A stretch of DNA of 64,000 nucleotides from Sporosarcina obsidiansis (GCF_009651005.1 NZ_WHVW01000015.1:1-64000), one strand, 5' to 3'. Shown: positions 21,138 to 30,161, counted from the first letter of the stretch. Translations and numbers: made by a program. The notes: generated from the letters alone by a model not told the origin.

Positions 21138-21704
21138 TCACAATTGAGAAATTGCTGTTTGCTTTTTGTAAAACTCAATGAAGTTCTGTACAACAGTGTC
21201 TAGAAACGCAATCGTTGCTTCATCTGTTACGTCTCCTTCTTCATTCAGCTTCGTATGAATCGCTCCGATGTACACTTCATTTCCAGGCAGTAAAATAGGA
21301 GATAATGCCGGATTGGATAGAATTTCACGCAAGTGGATTTGGGCTCGGACCGAACCAAGTGCTCCCATGGAAGATCCTACGATGAAACCTGTTTTGCCAT
21401 GCAATGTGAAATCACCGCCACGAGACAACCAATCCAACGCATTTTTCATCGCACCTGGGATAGAGAAATTATATTCTGGCGTCGCAAAGAGGACCGCATC
21501 AGAATCTTTGACATCGTCTTTAAACGCACGTACCGCTGGAGATGGGTCACTTTCAATATCTATAGAAAACATATCTAAGTCATTAATTAATACGGGTATA
21601 ATTTCTAGTTCCTCTTTGTAACGCTTGGCCATATAGTTGACCAATTTTAAGTTATATGACGTCGAGCTCGTACTGCCAATAATCGCTTTCACTTTAATTG
21701 TCAT
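21138..21704 (-). CDS. NADPH-dependent FMN reductase-family oxidoreductase
   Basis: A 188-residue flavodoxin-fold protein. It has the phosphate-binding loop GSTSSTSYN (about 10-18), the flavin-contacting TPEYNFSIPGAMKNALDW segment typical of this family (ArsH/azoreductase/chromate-reductase relatives), and GSSMGALGS. It probably transfers electrons from NAD(P)H via FMN to quinones, azo dyes or free FMN; the natural substrate cannot be read from sequence. It stands alone with its own terminator between ruvA and the yebC cluster. Confidence 0.88.
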   Translation of the reverse strand: MTIKVKAIIGSTSSTSYNLKLVNYMAKRYKEELEIIPVLINDLDMFSIDIESDPSPAVRAFKDDVKDSDAVLFATPEYNFSIPGAMKNALDWLSRGGDFTLHGKTGFIVGSSMGALGSVRAQIHLREILSNPALSPILLPGNEVYIGAIHTKLNEEGDVTDEATIAFLDTVVQNFIEFYKKQTAISQL

Positions 21705-21836
21705 GTTGAATAGCTCCTTTTTTGTAAGTTTAAACAGTTATTATCATAACGCTTGCAGATATGGATCACTAATCATTTGCTTATATCTTGCATCTATTGC
21801 TAAGTTTTATCCGTCTAATTGAAAAAACGTTGCGTG

Positions 21837-22013
21837 TAAAGGAGGAATGTCTATGCACAAGATTTTATATTGCGCTGCCAATTGCTCACGGTTTATGTAC
21901 TGAATGCTGGTAACAATGATTGCTTGGTACTTACTGAAACGTATTTTCTTGAAGCACAGGAAGGGCATGGCGCTAGATTTCATCAAATGTTAGAAACGCT
22001 GAAAATCAATTAG
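21837..22013 (+). pseudogene. Small broken gene with strong ribosome site
   Basis: AAAGGAGG lies 7 nt before ATG 21853. The frame (MHKILYCAANCSRFMY) stops at TGA 21901-21903 after 16 codons. An overlapping +2 frame (read from 21855) is open across that stop and encodes TVYVLNAGNNDCLVLTETYF and on to TAG 22011-22013. Together they look like a roughly 50-residue gene disrupted by a frameshift. I do not recognise the protein. It could instead be a genuine 16-codon ORF followed by chance coding potential. The rest of the 21705-22065 gap shows only the yebC terminator. Confidence 0.45.
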
Positions 22014-22022
22014 TAGAACGTC

Positions 22023-22057
22023 AAAAACCCGGTAGGATCTCACTCTCCTGCCGGGTC
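22023..22057 (-). terminator. Terminator after yebC
   Basis: Minus strand: ACCCGGcAGGA and TCCTaCCGGGT form the stem, followed by TTTTTGA. It closes the safA-kinase-yebC run. Confidence 0.85.
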
Positions 22058-22065
22058 ACTTGTTA

Positions 22066-22788
22066 CTATATTTCTGCATTATGAAAAATATCCTGGACAT
22101 CATCATCTTCCTCAAGCGCATCAATCATTTTCTCGAATTGTTCTTCTTGTTCTTTCGACAACTCCGCATACACGGAAGGAATCATATCGATTTCAGCAGA
22201 AAGCAATGGAAAATTTTCTGCTTCAAACGCTTCTTTCACTGCGAGGAAATCAGTTGGTATTGTTAAAATTTCAAATCCTTCTTCAGTGTTCATGATATCT
22301 TCCGCTCCTGCTTCCAAAGCCGTCAACATGACTGTGTCTTCATCCATCTCCACCGTACGTTCGATAAATAACCGTCCTTTGCGCTCGAACAGATAGCTGA
22401 CGGAACCGGATTCACCCATACTTCCGCCATTTTTATTGAAAGCAACTCGGACATTCGGTGCTGTACGATTACGGTTTTCTGTCAAACAATAGACGAGTAC
22501 AGCCACACCGCCTGGTCCATACCCTTCATAGATGACTTCCTCGTAATTTTCATCCGCTCCTGCACCTGTTGCTTTATCAATTGCCCGCTGAATCACGTCA
22601 TTCGGAACATTCATACTTTTAGATTTGTCAATTGCTAGACGTAAAGCCGGATTCGTATCTGGATCATCTCCGCCAGATTTTGCCACCACGTATATTTCTC
22701 GTGACATCTTCTGAAAGATCTTTCCTCGTTTTGCATCCTGTGCGCCTTTTCTGTTTTGGATATTTTTCCACTTGGAATGGCCTGCCAT
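22066..22788 (-). CDS. yebC: YebC/PmpR-family protein
   Basis: A 240-residue protein of the YebC/TACO1 family, annotated as a DNA-binding regulator or, more recently, as a factor that helps ribosomes through stalling sequences. The family start MAGHSKWKNIQNRKGAQDAKR and YEGYGPGGVAV, with GSMGESGSVSYLF, are diagnostic. It corresponds to B. subtilis YrbC in the same neighbourhood. It starts 12 bp after the upstream kinase gene. Confidence 0.95.
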   Translation of the reverse strand: MAGHSKWKNIQNRKGAQDAKRGKIFQKMSREIYVVAKSGGDDPDTNPALRLAIDKSKSMNVPNDVIQRAIDKATGAGADENYEEVIYEGYGPGGVAVLVYCLTENRNRTAPNVRVAFNKNGGSMGESGSVSYLFERKGRLFIERTVEMDEDTVMLTALEAGAEDIMNTEEGFEILTIPTDFLAVKEAFEAENFPLLSAEIDMIPSVYAELSKEQEEQFEKMIDALEEDDDVQDIFHNAEI

Positions 22789-22800
22789 GGATAAAACCTC

Positions 22801-23670
22801 CTACTTCATCATTCGCTCTACATCATACCATAATCTTGGCCAATGTGAGAGGGCGGTTTCTGTAAATAGGAGGAGTTTACTCACCATTCGTTGTTGTTGG
22901 GCCGCGGGTAGCGATAGTAAATGCAGCCATTCACGTAACACTTCATTCGGATAAAGTAACTTGGCCAATGCATGGTTAGATAATGATTGTAAGGCGGGGT
23001 GCTCCCCCATCAAAAATGATGGATTATACGTAATTTGCGGCAACACCCGATGCATCCATAACACAATTTCATCTTCCTCCGCCCCAAGGCATGCCAAATC
23101 AAAATCAATAAAACGAATTTGGCCGGATACATCACGCAAAATATTATGATGGACCACGTCTCCATGCAATAAGGTCAGGGAACTTTTGGGTGGTGTTTGT
23201 TTCTTACTGATTTTCAAAGCATCCTGACTGAATAAAAGCAGTTCCTCTATCATATGGGACGGAAGGAACTGCTCACAAACTTCTCGAAACTCCAAAAATC
23301 TAGCCAAACGAACTTCCCACTTTTCAAGCATGTGGTAGTAAGGAAGAGATGATACCGATTGCCAATCAATCGTCGACTTTGTATCATGTAACGCTTGCAG
23401 TGCACTGAAAGAATCGATCCGGTCAATACGCCGTTTAAAATTAACGGCTTTTGCTCCTTCCATCCAGGGCTGCATGATCAGCAGTGGATCTCGATCTTCT
23501 AAAATGGGTACCATATGCGGAAAATGATGAGCGCTAAGTATTTGATGAACTTGCCGAACTTTCACAGCTTGTGCAAGCGAAGCATACTTCTTTACAGAAT
23601 AGATGGCCCCGCCGGACTCCATTTTCCAAACGTTCTTTTTTATTTTCGTAAAACGTTGATTGGCTGTCAT
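22801..23670 (-). CDS. Aminoglycoside-phosphotransferase-like kinase (CotS/YsxE-type coat kinase candidate)
   Basis: A 289-residue protein with the eukaryotic-like kinase fold of the APH family. The catalytic loop LLHGDVVHHN (about 180-189) and the metal-binding IDFDLA (about 201-206) are visible; a conserved N-lobe Lys is plausible in YSVKKYAS. It sits 6 bp after the SafA-like gene and probably shares its transcript. In B. subtilis the related kinase YsxE lies beside spoVID, whose product binds SafA. I infer a spore-coat role. A small-molecule kinase remains possible. Confidence 0.75.
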   Translation of the reverse strand: MTANQRFTKIKKNVWKMESGGAIYSVKKYASLAQAVKVRQVHQILSAHHFPHMVPILEDRDPLLIMQPWMEGAKAVNFKRRIDRIDSFSALQALHDTKSTIDWQSVSSLPYYHMLEKWEVRLARFLEFREVCEQFLPSHMIEELLLFSQDALKISKKQTPPKSSLTLLHGDVVHHNILRDVSGQIRFIDFDLACLGAEEDEIVLWMHRVLPQITYNPSFLMGEHPALQSLSNHALAKLLYPNEVLREWLHLLSLPAAQQQRMVSKLLLFTETALSHWPRLWYDVERMMK

Positions 23671-23676
23671 AGCCTA

Positions 23677-24720
23677 TTATTGGTTTCTATACCAATCATC
23701 CTGGATTGGCATTGGGTAATTTGGCGGGTACTGCGGTCCCATTTGCGGGGAACACGGATCCTGGTGCGGCATGATCGGTGCCATAGGTGGACAATATGGA
23801 TACCAATGAACCGGCTGCATCGGTTGCATATATTCAGGATTCATCGGCCATTGAGGCTGACTTGGCCAATGAGGTGAACAGTGATCCTGATTGGATGGAC
23901 ACCATGTAGCTGGTGTACAAGCCTTTGGTGGTATAGACGGTTGAGATGGCATTGGCATTGGCATTGGTTTTGGTTGTTCAGGCATCGGCTGCAGTACAGG
24001 CGGTTGTGGTTTAGGCGGTTGCGGCATAGGAACTGGTTTACTCGGCATTTGTAAGGAACTAGATTCTATCAACTGCCAGCCATCCGGCATCGGGGCAGGT
24101 TTGTGATGATCTGGTGACTCTTCATGCCATTCTGGTGACTCTTTAGGCGGCAAAGGCTTAATTGGCGCTTGCATGGGTGGCTGCATCGGTTGCTGCGGCA
24201 TATGCGGATGACAATCTGCATCGAAAATCGGCATCCAACCACAAATTGGGAAGACAGCCTGCCACATTGGAACAGCCGGTACATTTGGCATCATTGGCAT
24301 CTGAGGTGCAGGCGGTGTTTGCGGTTTTTGTGGCTCCTGTGGCATCTGTGGCATCTGTGGCATTTGCGGCATCTGCGGCATCTGCGGCATCTGCGGCATC
24401 TGCGGCAAAGGCGGTACCTGCTGTGCAGGAGGCTGCGGTTTTTCCGGCTTAGGTGTTGGCATTGGTGCAGGTTTTGAAGGTTTCGTTTCTGATTGTTGTG
24501 GCTTCATCGGCTTTTGTGGTGTTTTATCATGCGGTTTAGCTGGCTCACCTTTCTGAGCCGGCTTTTTCTTATCCATCGGTAAAAAGATTTTCATCCCCGG
24601 TACGATATAGTCGGGATTTGCCAAATGCGCATTCACCCGCTTCAATTCTTCAAATGGAATATTGTATTGCCTCGCAATCTTCCATAATGTATCACCTTTC
24701 ACGACAATATGAACTTCCAC
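23677..24720 (-). CDS. safA: SafA-like spore coat morphogenetic protein (LysM, proline-rich)
   Basis: Inner-coat assembly protein in spore formers. An N-terminal LysM domain (about 4-48; IVVKGDTLWKIARQYN, NPDYIVPGMKI) is followed by a Pro/Met/Gln-rich tail of about 300 residues, including seven MPQ triplets and many PMPQP motifs, low in hydrophobic content. B. subtilis SafA has the same layout and nearly the same LysM N-terminus. GTG 24720 is favoured because GGAAGGGGG lies 8 nt upstream; ATG 24726 almost abuts it. First gene of safA-kinase-yebC. The tail is repeat-driven and likely to vary in length between strains. Confidence 0.82.
   Translation of the reverse strand: MEVHIVVKGDTLWKIARQYNIPFEELKRVNAHLANPDYIVPGMKIFLPMDKKKPAQKGEPAKPHDKTPQKPMKPQQSETKPSKPAPMPTPKPEKPQPPAQQVPPLPQMPQMPQMPQMPQMPQMPQMPQEPQKPQTPPAPQMPMMPNVPAVPMWQAVFPICGWMPIFDADCHPHMPQQPMQPPMQAPIKPLPPKESPEWHEESPDHHKPAPMPDGWQLIESSSLQMPSKPVPMPQPPKPQPPVLQPMPEQPKPMPMPMPSQPSIPPKACTPATWCPSNQDHCSPHWPSQPQWPMNPEYMQPMQPVHWYPYCPPMAPIMPHQDPCSPQMGPQYPPNYPMPIQDDWYRNQ
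24341..24406 (-). repeat. 9-bp tandem repeat inside the SafA-like gene
   Basis: About seven tandem copies of CAGATGCCG/CAGATGCCA (minus strand), each encoding Gln-Met-Pro. The 9-bp unit keeps the frame, so copy-number change alters only tail length. Confidence 0.9.
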
Positions 24721-24854
24721 TAACATTTCCCCCTTCCATCAATCCATCGTATGAACGGATGCCTAGTTTGGTGACTATTTTTTAGGCTTCCTCTCTTGTT
24801 ATATATATTCGGCAGAGACTTGTTTATTACTAAATGGACGTCTTCTAATAAAAA

Positions 24855-24896
24855 TCAAAAATCCACCCTACCAGCTTTAGCTAGAGGATGGATTTG
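24855..24896 (-). terminator. Terminator overlapping the pheA stop codon
   Basis: Minus strand: AAATCCAtCCTcTAGCT, a short loop, AGCTggTAGGgTGGATTT, then TTGATTTTT. The 5' arm encodes the last codons of pheA and its TAA. Confidence 0.75.
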
Positions 24897-25761
24897 TTTC
24901 ATATACATAATAGGAGCCGAACGAACGAGCCGTGCAACCGAGTGCGCCCAACTCTTCCATCGCGCCTTTCATCATCGGATGCTCTTCTGATTCATTGACA
25001 TCAATGATAAAGAAATAATTTCCAAGTCCAGTCTTCAATGGACGTGATTCAATTTTACTCAAATTTAGGCGCCGCCATGAAAAAACAGATAAAATCTGAT
25101 GAAGCATACCCGCTTTATCATCTTCAGGTAGCTTGACCATTAACGTTGTTTTTGGCGAGGCCGCATGTTTTTTATGATCCAACATTTCTTTCCGTAACGA
25201 TAACACAACAAATCGCGTATGATTAAAATGAAAATCATGGATATTTTCTTCTACTATATGTAAGCCGTACGTTTCTGCTGCCAGTCGATTACCGATCGCT
25301 GCGACCCGCAGTTCAGGTTGTTCTGATATATATTTAGCCGCTGCCGCTGTTGAGGTCGTCTGAATTAAAGGAACCCTGCGATAGCGGTATTGTAAAAACT
25401 TATGGCACTGTGCAAGCGCATGAGGGTGGGATTGAATTGATTCCAACTGATCCGCAAAATCAACTTGTGCTTTATTCATCATCAAGTGCTGTTCAATCGG
25501 TGTGGAAATTTCTGCTGCAATAAACAACTCTCCACCGTGAAACATGTAATCCATAGTTAACGGTACCGAACCCTCTAAAGCATTTTCCAAAGGCACAACT
25601 GCATATGCCACGTGACCCTCGGTGACCGCTTCGATACAATCAGGTATCGTGGGGCGTGGTGTCAACCCTTCTTTGCCGAATAAATCAGTTGCTGCAATAT
25701 GAGTGAAGGAGGCTTCAGGCCCCAAGTACGCAACCGATGGCGTATAGCTTTTTTCTGTCAT
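24877..25761 (-). CDS. pheA: Prephenate dehydratase
   Basis: Converts prephenate to phenylpyruvate, the last specific step before phenylalanine. Two PBP-like lobes (VAYLGPEASFTHIAA at the start; the TRFVVLS signature about residue 168) precede an ACT regulatory domain with GMLHQILSVFSWRRLNLSKIESRP, the Phe-binding ESRP included. No chorismate mutase domain. The frame allows ATG 25773, but GGAG immediately abuts it; ATG 25761 (12 nt after GGAG) is equally imperfect. It follows pheB by 39 bp. Confidence 0.94.
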   Translation of the reverse strand: MTEKSYTPSVAYLGPEASFTHIAATDLFGKEGLTPRPTIPDCIEAVTEGHVAYAVVPLENALEGSVPLTMDYMFHGGELFIAAEISTPIEQHLMMNKAQVDFADQLESIQSHPHALAQCHKFLQYRYRRVPLIQTTSTAAAAKYISEQPELRVAAIGNRLAAETYGLHIVEENIHDFHFNHTRFVVLSLRKEMLDHKKHAASPKTTLMVKLPEDDKAGMLHQILSVFSWRRLNLSKIESRPLKTGLGNYFFIIDVNESEEHPMMKGAMEELGALGCTARSFGSYYVYETNPSSS

Positions 25762-25800
25762 AAAAATTTTCATCTCCTAACAAGTTCATCATATTCAGTT

Positions 25801-26256
25801 TTAGAACACACCCGAACTGATTAAATCAACGGAATCAATGAATCTAGGAGCTTTCAATCGTTGCAAAAATGCTTCCACTTTAATTTCCATTTCCGTTACA
25901 TCGAGTGATAGCGTAATATTGGCTCTTCCTTGAACAGGAATGGTCTGGTGGATCGTCAAGACATTGCATTTTGCCTTTGAGATAATTTCCAACAGCACAG
26001 CCAACGAACCTTTCAAATCTTCCAACTGAATAAAAATCGTTAAAATCCGGTCCCGTGCGATTGACTCGAACGGGAACACGGCATCACGATATTTGTAAAA
26101 TGCGCTACGTGACAGACCGACCCGTTTCGTCGCTTCCTGGATCGTTGTCACTTCGCCTCTTGCTAACATTCTTTTTGCTTCCAGCATTTTTTGCATGGAC
26201 TCTGTCAAGACATCTTCTCGGACCAAATAAAACTGGCCTTCCCCGATTTGTTCCAT
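25801..26256 (-). CDS. pheB: ACT-domain protein PheB
   Basis: A 151-residue protein with an N-terminal helical stretch (FYLVREDVL, EATKRVGLSRSAFYKYRDAVFPF) resembling a helix-turn-helix and a C-terminal ACT domain (about 72-147). B. subtilis PheB is the equivalent gene between obg and pheA; it was once called chorismate mutase, but it lacks that catalytic fold and is more likely an amino-acid-responsive regulator. ATG 26256 is preceded by GGGGGGAG; the longer frame to 26286 lacks a site. It starts 39 bp after obg. Confidence 0.9.
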   Translation of the reverse strand: MEQIGEGQFYLVREDVLTESMQKMLEAKRMLARGEVTTIQEATKRVGLSRSAFYKYRDAVFPFESIARDRILTIFIQLEDLKGSLAVLLEIISKAKCNVLTIHQTIPVQGRANITLSLDVTEMEIKVEAFLQRLKAPRFIDSVDLISSGVF

Positions 26257-26295
26257 TTTGCTCCCCCCACAACGAGCGATTACCATTCCAACGTG

Positions 26296-27585
26296 TTATT
26301 CTAAGAATTCAAATTCGTAATTCAGAATCCGCACGATATCGCCATTTTGTGCACCCCGTTCACGCAATGCATCGTCGATACCCATCCCACGCATTTGACG
26401 TGCAAACTTCCGGACAGACTGATCGAAATTGAAATCGGTCATCTTGAACAAACGCTCAAGTGTGTAACCCGACAATACAAATGCACCGTCATCGTCACGT
26501 GAAATGACGAAATCAGGACCAGTCGCTTCGTGTTTATACAATACAGAGTTTTCCTCTTCCTCAACTTCTTCTAGCATTGGGAATTCAGGTGTCGTTTCCA
26601 GTAACTCAAGAATGGCATACAATAATGGATCCAACCCTTGTCTTGTCAATGCAGAGATTGGGAATACTTGTACCTCATCATCGCCGAGCGCTTCTTTGAA
26701 TCCAGCTAGATTCTCTTCTGCATCAGGCATGTCCATTTTATTAGCTACAATAATTTGCGGTCGTTCAGTTAGACGCATATTATACTGTTCCAGCTCCGCA
26801 TTGATGGTCTGGTAGTCATCAAACGGATCGCGTCCTTCTAATCCAGACATATCGATGACGTGGACAATGACACGTGTTCGCTCAATATGGCGCAAAAATT
26901 GATGACCGAGCCCAACGCCTTCATGTGCACCTTCGATTAATCCAGGTAAATCTGCCATAACAAAGGTACGATGATCGTCAGTTTCCACCATGCCCAAGTT
27001 CGGTACGAGCGTTGTAAAATGATAATCAGCGATCTTTGGCTTAGCTGCAGACACGACGGACAGCAATGTGGATTTTCCAACACTCGGGAAACCTACTAAT
27101 CCAACGTCGGCCAATACTTTTAATTCCAGTGTAATATCGCGACTGACACCTGGTTCTCCTTTTTCAGATAGCTCCGGTGCCGTGTTCTGAGGAGTCGCAA
27201 ATCGGCTGTTTCCACGCCCTCCACGCCCTCCACGCGCAATGACTGCTTGCTGACCATCTTCTACAAGGTCTGCAATGATGGTTCCTGTTTCCGTCTCCTT
27301 GACAATAGTACCTGGTGGAACCTTGACTACTAAGTCAGTTCCGCCACGTCCATGCATGTTCTTGCTACCGCCATGTTCTCCACGTGGCGCTTTAAAATGA
27401 CGTTGATAACGGAAATCCATTAAAGTCCGTAATCCTTCGTCTACAACAAAGATTACGTCTGCACCTTTCCCGCCATCTCCCCCTGATGGTCCGCCATACG
27501 CTATATACTTTTCTCGACGGAACGCAACCATACCGTCGCCACCGTCGCCACCTTTAACAAATACTTTTACGTGATCCACAAACAT
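26296..27585 (-). CDS. obg: Obg-family ribosome-associated GTPase
   Basis: Essential GTPase in 50S assembly, stress response and sporulation initiation. The order is a Gly-rich Obg domain (1-158; [27 protein letters not shown]), a G domain with [22 protein letters not shown] and SAL, and a C-terminal OCT domain (about 345-429). 429 residues, the normal length. It follows spo0B by 3 bp, as in B. subtilis where the two share an operon. Confidence 0.97.
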   Translation of the reverse strand: MFVDHVKVFVKGGDGGDGMVAFRREKYIAYGGPSGGDGGKGADVIFVVDEGLRTLMDFRYQRHFKAPRGEHGGSKNMHGRGGTDLVVKVPPGTIVKETETGTIIADLVEDGQQAVIARGGRGGRGNSRFATPQNTAPELSEKGEPGVSRDITLELKVLADVGLVGFPSVGKSTLLSVVSAAKPKIADYHFTTLVPNLGMVETDDHRTFVMADLPGLIEGAHEGVGLGHQFLRHIERTRVIVHVIDMSGLEGRDPFDDYQTINAELEQYNMRLTERPQIIVANKMDMPDAEENLAGFKEALGDDEVQVFPISALTRQGLDPLLYAILELLETTPEFPMLEEVEEEENSVLYKHEATGPDFVISRDDDGAFVLSGYTLERLFKMTDFNFDQSVRKFARQMRGMGIDDALRERGAQNGDIVRILNYEFEFLE

Positions 27586-27588
27586 TAT

Positions 27589-28122
27589 TTATTTTCCTCC
27601 TAATTGTCCACTTATGATAAACGTCCATTGATTCGGTTCATCGAGGACTTCGACCGTAAGCTGTGATGAATTTACTGGGGTGTCAAGTTGTTCTGCACTG
27701 ATTTCCGAAAACGTCAATTGAATGCTCCATTGGGTTGCTGTTGTTACGACTTCAATTGCCACTTGACATTCCGAATAGAGATCGATCTTCGGTACGATCA
27801 CTCGTACGAGTCGTTCCAAGTAATCCACTAGTAGCCCATCCATGTCTTTCAACTCTAGTTTCGACGCGATGTCGCAATACAGTTGAGTCTTGAAGACGGG
27901 ATATCGCCACTCCAGTGTGGTCAGCCACTCTTCTGTCTGTGGCATACAAAGCTTTTGAAGCATCGCTTGTCGTTGCATATCTGCCGTTTTTTCCAAAATA
28001 CAGTTTTTAGCTTCTTTGTATTTGCCCATGTCTAAATACATGAGCAATAATTGCAGATCGTTCATATGATCATGCCGACTATATTTCACTGCATCGGACA
28101 CATTCAGTTCTCTCTTCCCCAT
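27589..28122 (-). CDS. spo0B: Sporulation phosphotransferase Spo0B
   Basis: Relays phosphate from Spo0F to Spo0A at the start of sporulation. The phospho-accepting His is H17 in SRHDHMNDLQLLLMYLD, matching the RHDWMNxLQ motif of the family; the C-terminal half resembles a degenerate histidine-kinase ATPase domain. At 177 residues it is close to B. subtilis Spo0B (192). Position between rpmA and obg is conserved. An extended -10 (TGCTATACT, 28154-28162) lies 30 bp upstream. Confidence 0.9.
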   Translation of the reverse strand: MGKRELNVSDAVKYSRHDHMNDLQLLLMYLDMGKYKEAKNCILEKTADMQRQAMLQKLCMPQTEEWLTTLEWRYPVFKTQLYCDIASKLELKDMDGLLVDYLERLVRVIVPKIDLYSECQVAIEVVTTATQWSIQLTFSEISAEQLDTPVNSSQLTVEVLDEPNQWTFIISGQLGGK

Positions 28123-28153
28123 TTTTTCACCGCCAGCTGAATTCGTACTTCTT

Positions 28154-28162
28154 AGTATAGCA
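28154..28162 (-). promoter_or_regulatory. Candidate extended -10 promoter of spo0B-obg
   Basis: TGCTATACT on the minus strand. No strong -35. It follows the rpmA terminator and the repeat region, giving spo0B-obg-pheB-pheA a separate start. Confidence 0.5.
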
Positions 28163-28220
28163 TTTACATACGAAAATCACTAAAATTATCTTTACATTCA
28201 ACTTAAATATTGGGTTATAT

Positions 28221-28320
28221 GCACGTGAGTGGGATAAATTCACTTGGCCCGCTCATGAAAATTGGATAAAGGTTCTTACATTTGTCTACGTGATCATAAA
28301 TCCACTTCAGGCTCTCTCAT
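28221..28320 (-). repeat. Weak intergenic repeat region related to locus A (locus B)
   Basis: On the minus strand ATGAGA, ATGATC and ATGAGC anchors occur at spacings of 23 and 41 bp, with TTT just before ATGATC and ATGAGC preceded by TTTC. This matches locus A in anchors and in orientation relative to the upstream gene (rpmA). Too degenerate for a firm unit count. It lies after the rpmA terminator. Confidence 0.45.
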
Positions 28321-28343
28321 CAACCAACTATTTCCTTGTATAA

Positions 28344-28371
28344 GAAAAAGGACTGCAACGAGTGCAGTCCC
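28344..28371 (-). terminator. Terminator after rpmA
   Basis: Minus strand: GGGACTGCA, loop CTCGT, TGCAGTCC, then TTTTTC. It ends the rplU-prp-rpmA operon. Confidence 0.88.
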
Positions 28372-28396
28372 TTCACCATGTATTCATGCGATCCTA

Positions 28397-28699
<303 letters not shown>

Positions 28700-29026
28700 C
28701 TACTTGGTAAAGTGTAATTGTATATATTGCCCATAGTCTAATTCAATCGTTTGTAAAGAAACAATCATTGCTTGAACAATCAGCTGTACGTCCGCATCTC
28801 GCTCCGTTTCCGGAAACGATACACGTAAGTACCCACCGTTCGCTCCTTGCTCGATCTTAGGTGTAGTGCTAGTCAGCTCGGCGATTGCATTGACCGCACC
28901 GAACGATACGGCTGAAGCGCCTGCACAAACTAAGTCCTTACCGTGTTCTGCAAAGTCAGCATGACCATCCATCTCAAAACTAGAGATGCGCCCAGAAGGC
29001 TCTTTCATAATTCGGACATGTATCAT
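28700..29026 (-). CDS. prp: Ribosomal-processing cysteine protease Prp
   Basis: Removes the N-terminal extension of L27, an essential maturation step in Firmicutes. 108 residues; the catalytic pair H22 (DGHADFAEHG) and C34 (DLVCAGASA) is in place. It lies between rplU and rpmA, separated by 6 and 12 bp, so enzyme and substrate are made from one transcript (ysxB in B. subtilis). Confidence 0.96.
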   Translation of the reverse strand: MIHVRIMKEPSGRISSFEMDGHADFAEHGKDLVCAGASAVSFGAVNAIAELTSTTPKIEQGANGGYLRVSFPETERDADVQLIVQAMIVSLQTIELDYGQYIQLHFTK

Positions 29027-29032
29027 ATCGAA

Positions 29033-29341
29033 TTATAGATTGATTCCGTCGATAACTACTTTAGTGTATGGTTGACGGTGACCTTGTTTTTTGTGGTAGT
29101 TCTTTTTCGGCTTGTATTTGAAAACCGTAATTTTCTTGCCACGGCCTTGCTTGACAACTTTACCTGTTACAGTTGCGCCTTCTACGAAAGGAGCACCTAC
29201 TTTTAGGTCATCCCCACCTACTAAAAGGACCTTGTCAAACGTTACAACCTCATCAGCTTCACCAGCAACTTTTTCAATGAAAATCTCCTGGCCAGCTTCA
29301 ACTTTGATTTGTTTTCCACCAGTTTCAATAATTGCGTACAT
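29033..29341 (-). CDS. rplU: 50S ribosomal protein L21
   Basis: Binds 23S rRNA beside L20. 102 residues with the family start [18 protein letters not shown] and the C-terminal [17 protein letters not shown] signature. First gene of the rplU-prp-rpmA operon. GGAGGTG precedes ATG 29341. Confidence 0.98.
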   Translation of the reverse strand: MYAIIETGGKQIKVEAGQEIFIEKVAGEADEVVTFDKVLLVGGDDLKVGAPFVEGATVTGKVVKQGRGKKITVFKYKPKKNYHKKQGHRQPYTKVVIDGINL

Positions 29342-29344
29342 ACT

Positions 29345-29445
29345 TGCACCTCCTCTATTTACTCAGACTCGCCTTCACAGGTGATTCGCTTGGAATGCTT
29401 GTACCTGATCAGTGCGGTTGTAGCACGGGTGCTACAAACAATAAC
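29345..29445 (-). promoter_or_regulatory. L21 leader RNA
   Basis: The untranslated leader contains GTAGCACCCGTGCTAC, a strong hairpin, followed by CCGCACTGATCAGGT and AATCACCTGTGAAGGCGAG, which can pair through CAGGT/ACCTG. This resembles the Firmicutes L21 leader (Rfam L21_leader), thought to give autoregulation by an operon-encoded ribosomal protein. Identification is from memory. Confidence 0.7.
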
Positions 29446-29451
29446 AGTAAA

Positions 29452-29480
29452 ATATTATCACATAGATGTCAAGAGGTCAA
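29452..29480 (-). promoter_or_regulatory. Sigma-A-type promoter of rplU-prp-rpmA
   Basis: Minus strand: -35 TTGACC (29475-29480), 17-bp spacer, -10 TAATAT (29452-29457). Start near 29445, just ahead of the leader hairpin. Confidence 0.75.
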
Positions 29481-29537
29481 GTAGTTTATTTTTTTATAGA
29501 AAGTGAAGAACTGATTCACTCTAATATTCAATTTTGC

Positions 29538-30161
29538 CTACACCTTTAGCGTACCTCTGCTAACAGAAGTTAATTGTTCAAATGCTTGCTCGTATTTCCG
29601 AAAACGATACGACAGTATATTCTGAATGGCTAAGAAGGCAGATACGATGACATAGGGAAGACTATTCGGTAAGTATGTGCTTAAAAATATAAATAGCGCA
29701 AGCGAAGCAACAATGGAGTATAACATGAATAGAGAGCGTGAGTCGTATTTATTTTGTTCAGTTTCCATCAAAATAGATACTGCTTGTCCACCATCTAGCG
29801 GCAAGATGGGAAGCAAGTTGATCGCTAATAAAACAAATTGAATTTGTAAAAACTTATCACTTCCAGGAAATGATAAAAACAGCCCAATCCCTAACAGAAC
29901 GGCTGTTGCGAGCGGGCCTCCTAACGCTACAATCAGCCGTTGCTGTTTCGTTGCCAACTGTCGATTCACGATTTGCAATTCCCCTCCGTAAGGCAAAATT
30001 GTGCAACTGCGAATTTTCATTCCTACTCGTTTAGCAGCCAATATGTGTCCGAGTTCATGAAATAATAATGAAATTAAAATCATTGCGTACAATGAAACGC
30101 CACCCATGATCATAAAAAATAAAAAAATGGGCAATAAAATCGGATGAATACGAACTTTCAT
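29538..30161 (-). CDS. spoIVFB: Stage IV sporulation intramembrane metalloprotease SpoIVFB
   Basis: Site-2-type protease of the mother cell that cleaves pro-sigma-K. The zinc motif HELGH (about 32-36) and the third ligand region NLLPILPLDGGQ lie in membrane segments; about six hydrophobic stretches are seen. 207 residues against 288 in B. subtilis: it seems to lack much of the C-terminal CBS-like part. The start overlaps the spoIVFA stop by 4 bp. Confidence 0.9.
   Translation of the reverse strand: MKVRIHPILLPIFLFFMIMGGVSLYAMILISLLFHELGHILAAKRVGMKIRSCTILPYGGELQIVNRQLATKQQRLIVALGGPLATAVLLGIGLFLSFPGSDKFLQIQFVLLAINLLPILPLDGGQAVSILMETEQNKYDSRSLFMLYSIVASLALFIFLSTYLPNSLPYVIVSAFLAIQNILSYRFRKYEQAFEQLTSVSRGTLKV

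Noticed and set aside
24162..24477. Two Ala- or His/Trp/Arg-rich plus-strand ORFs
   Set aside because: Antisense shadows of the low-complexity SafA tail.
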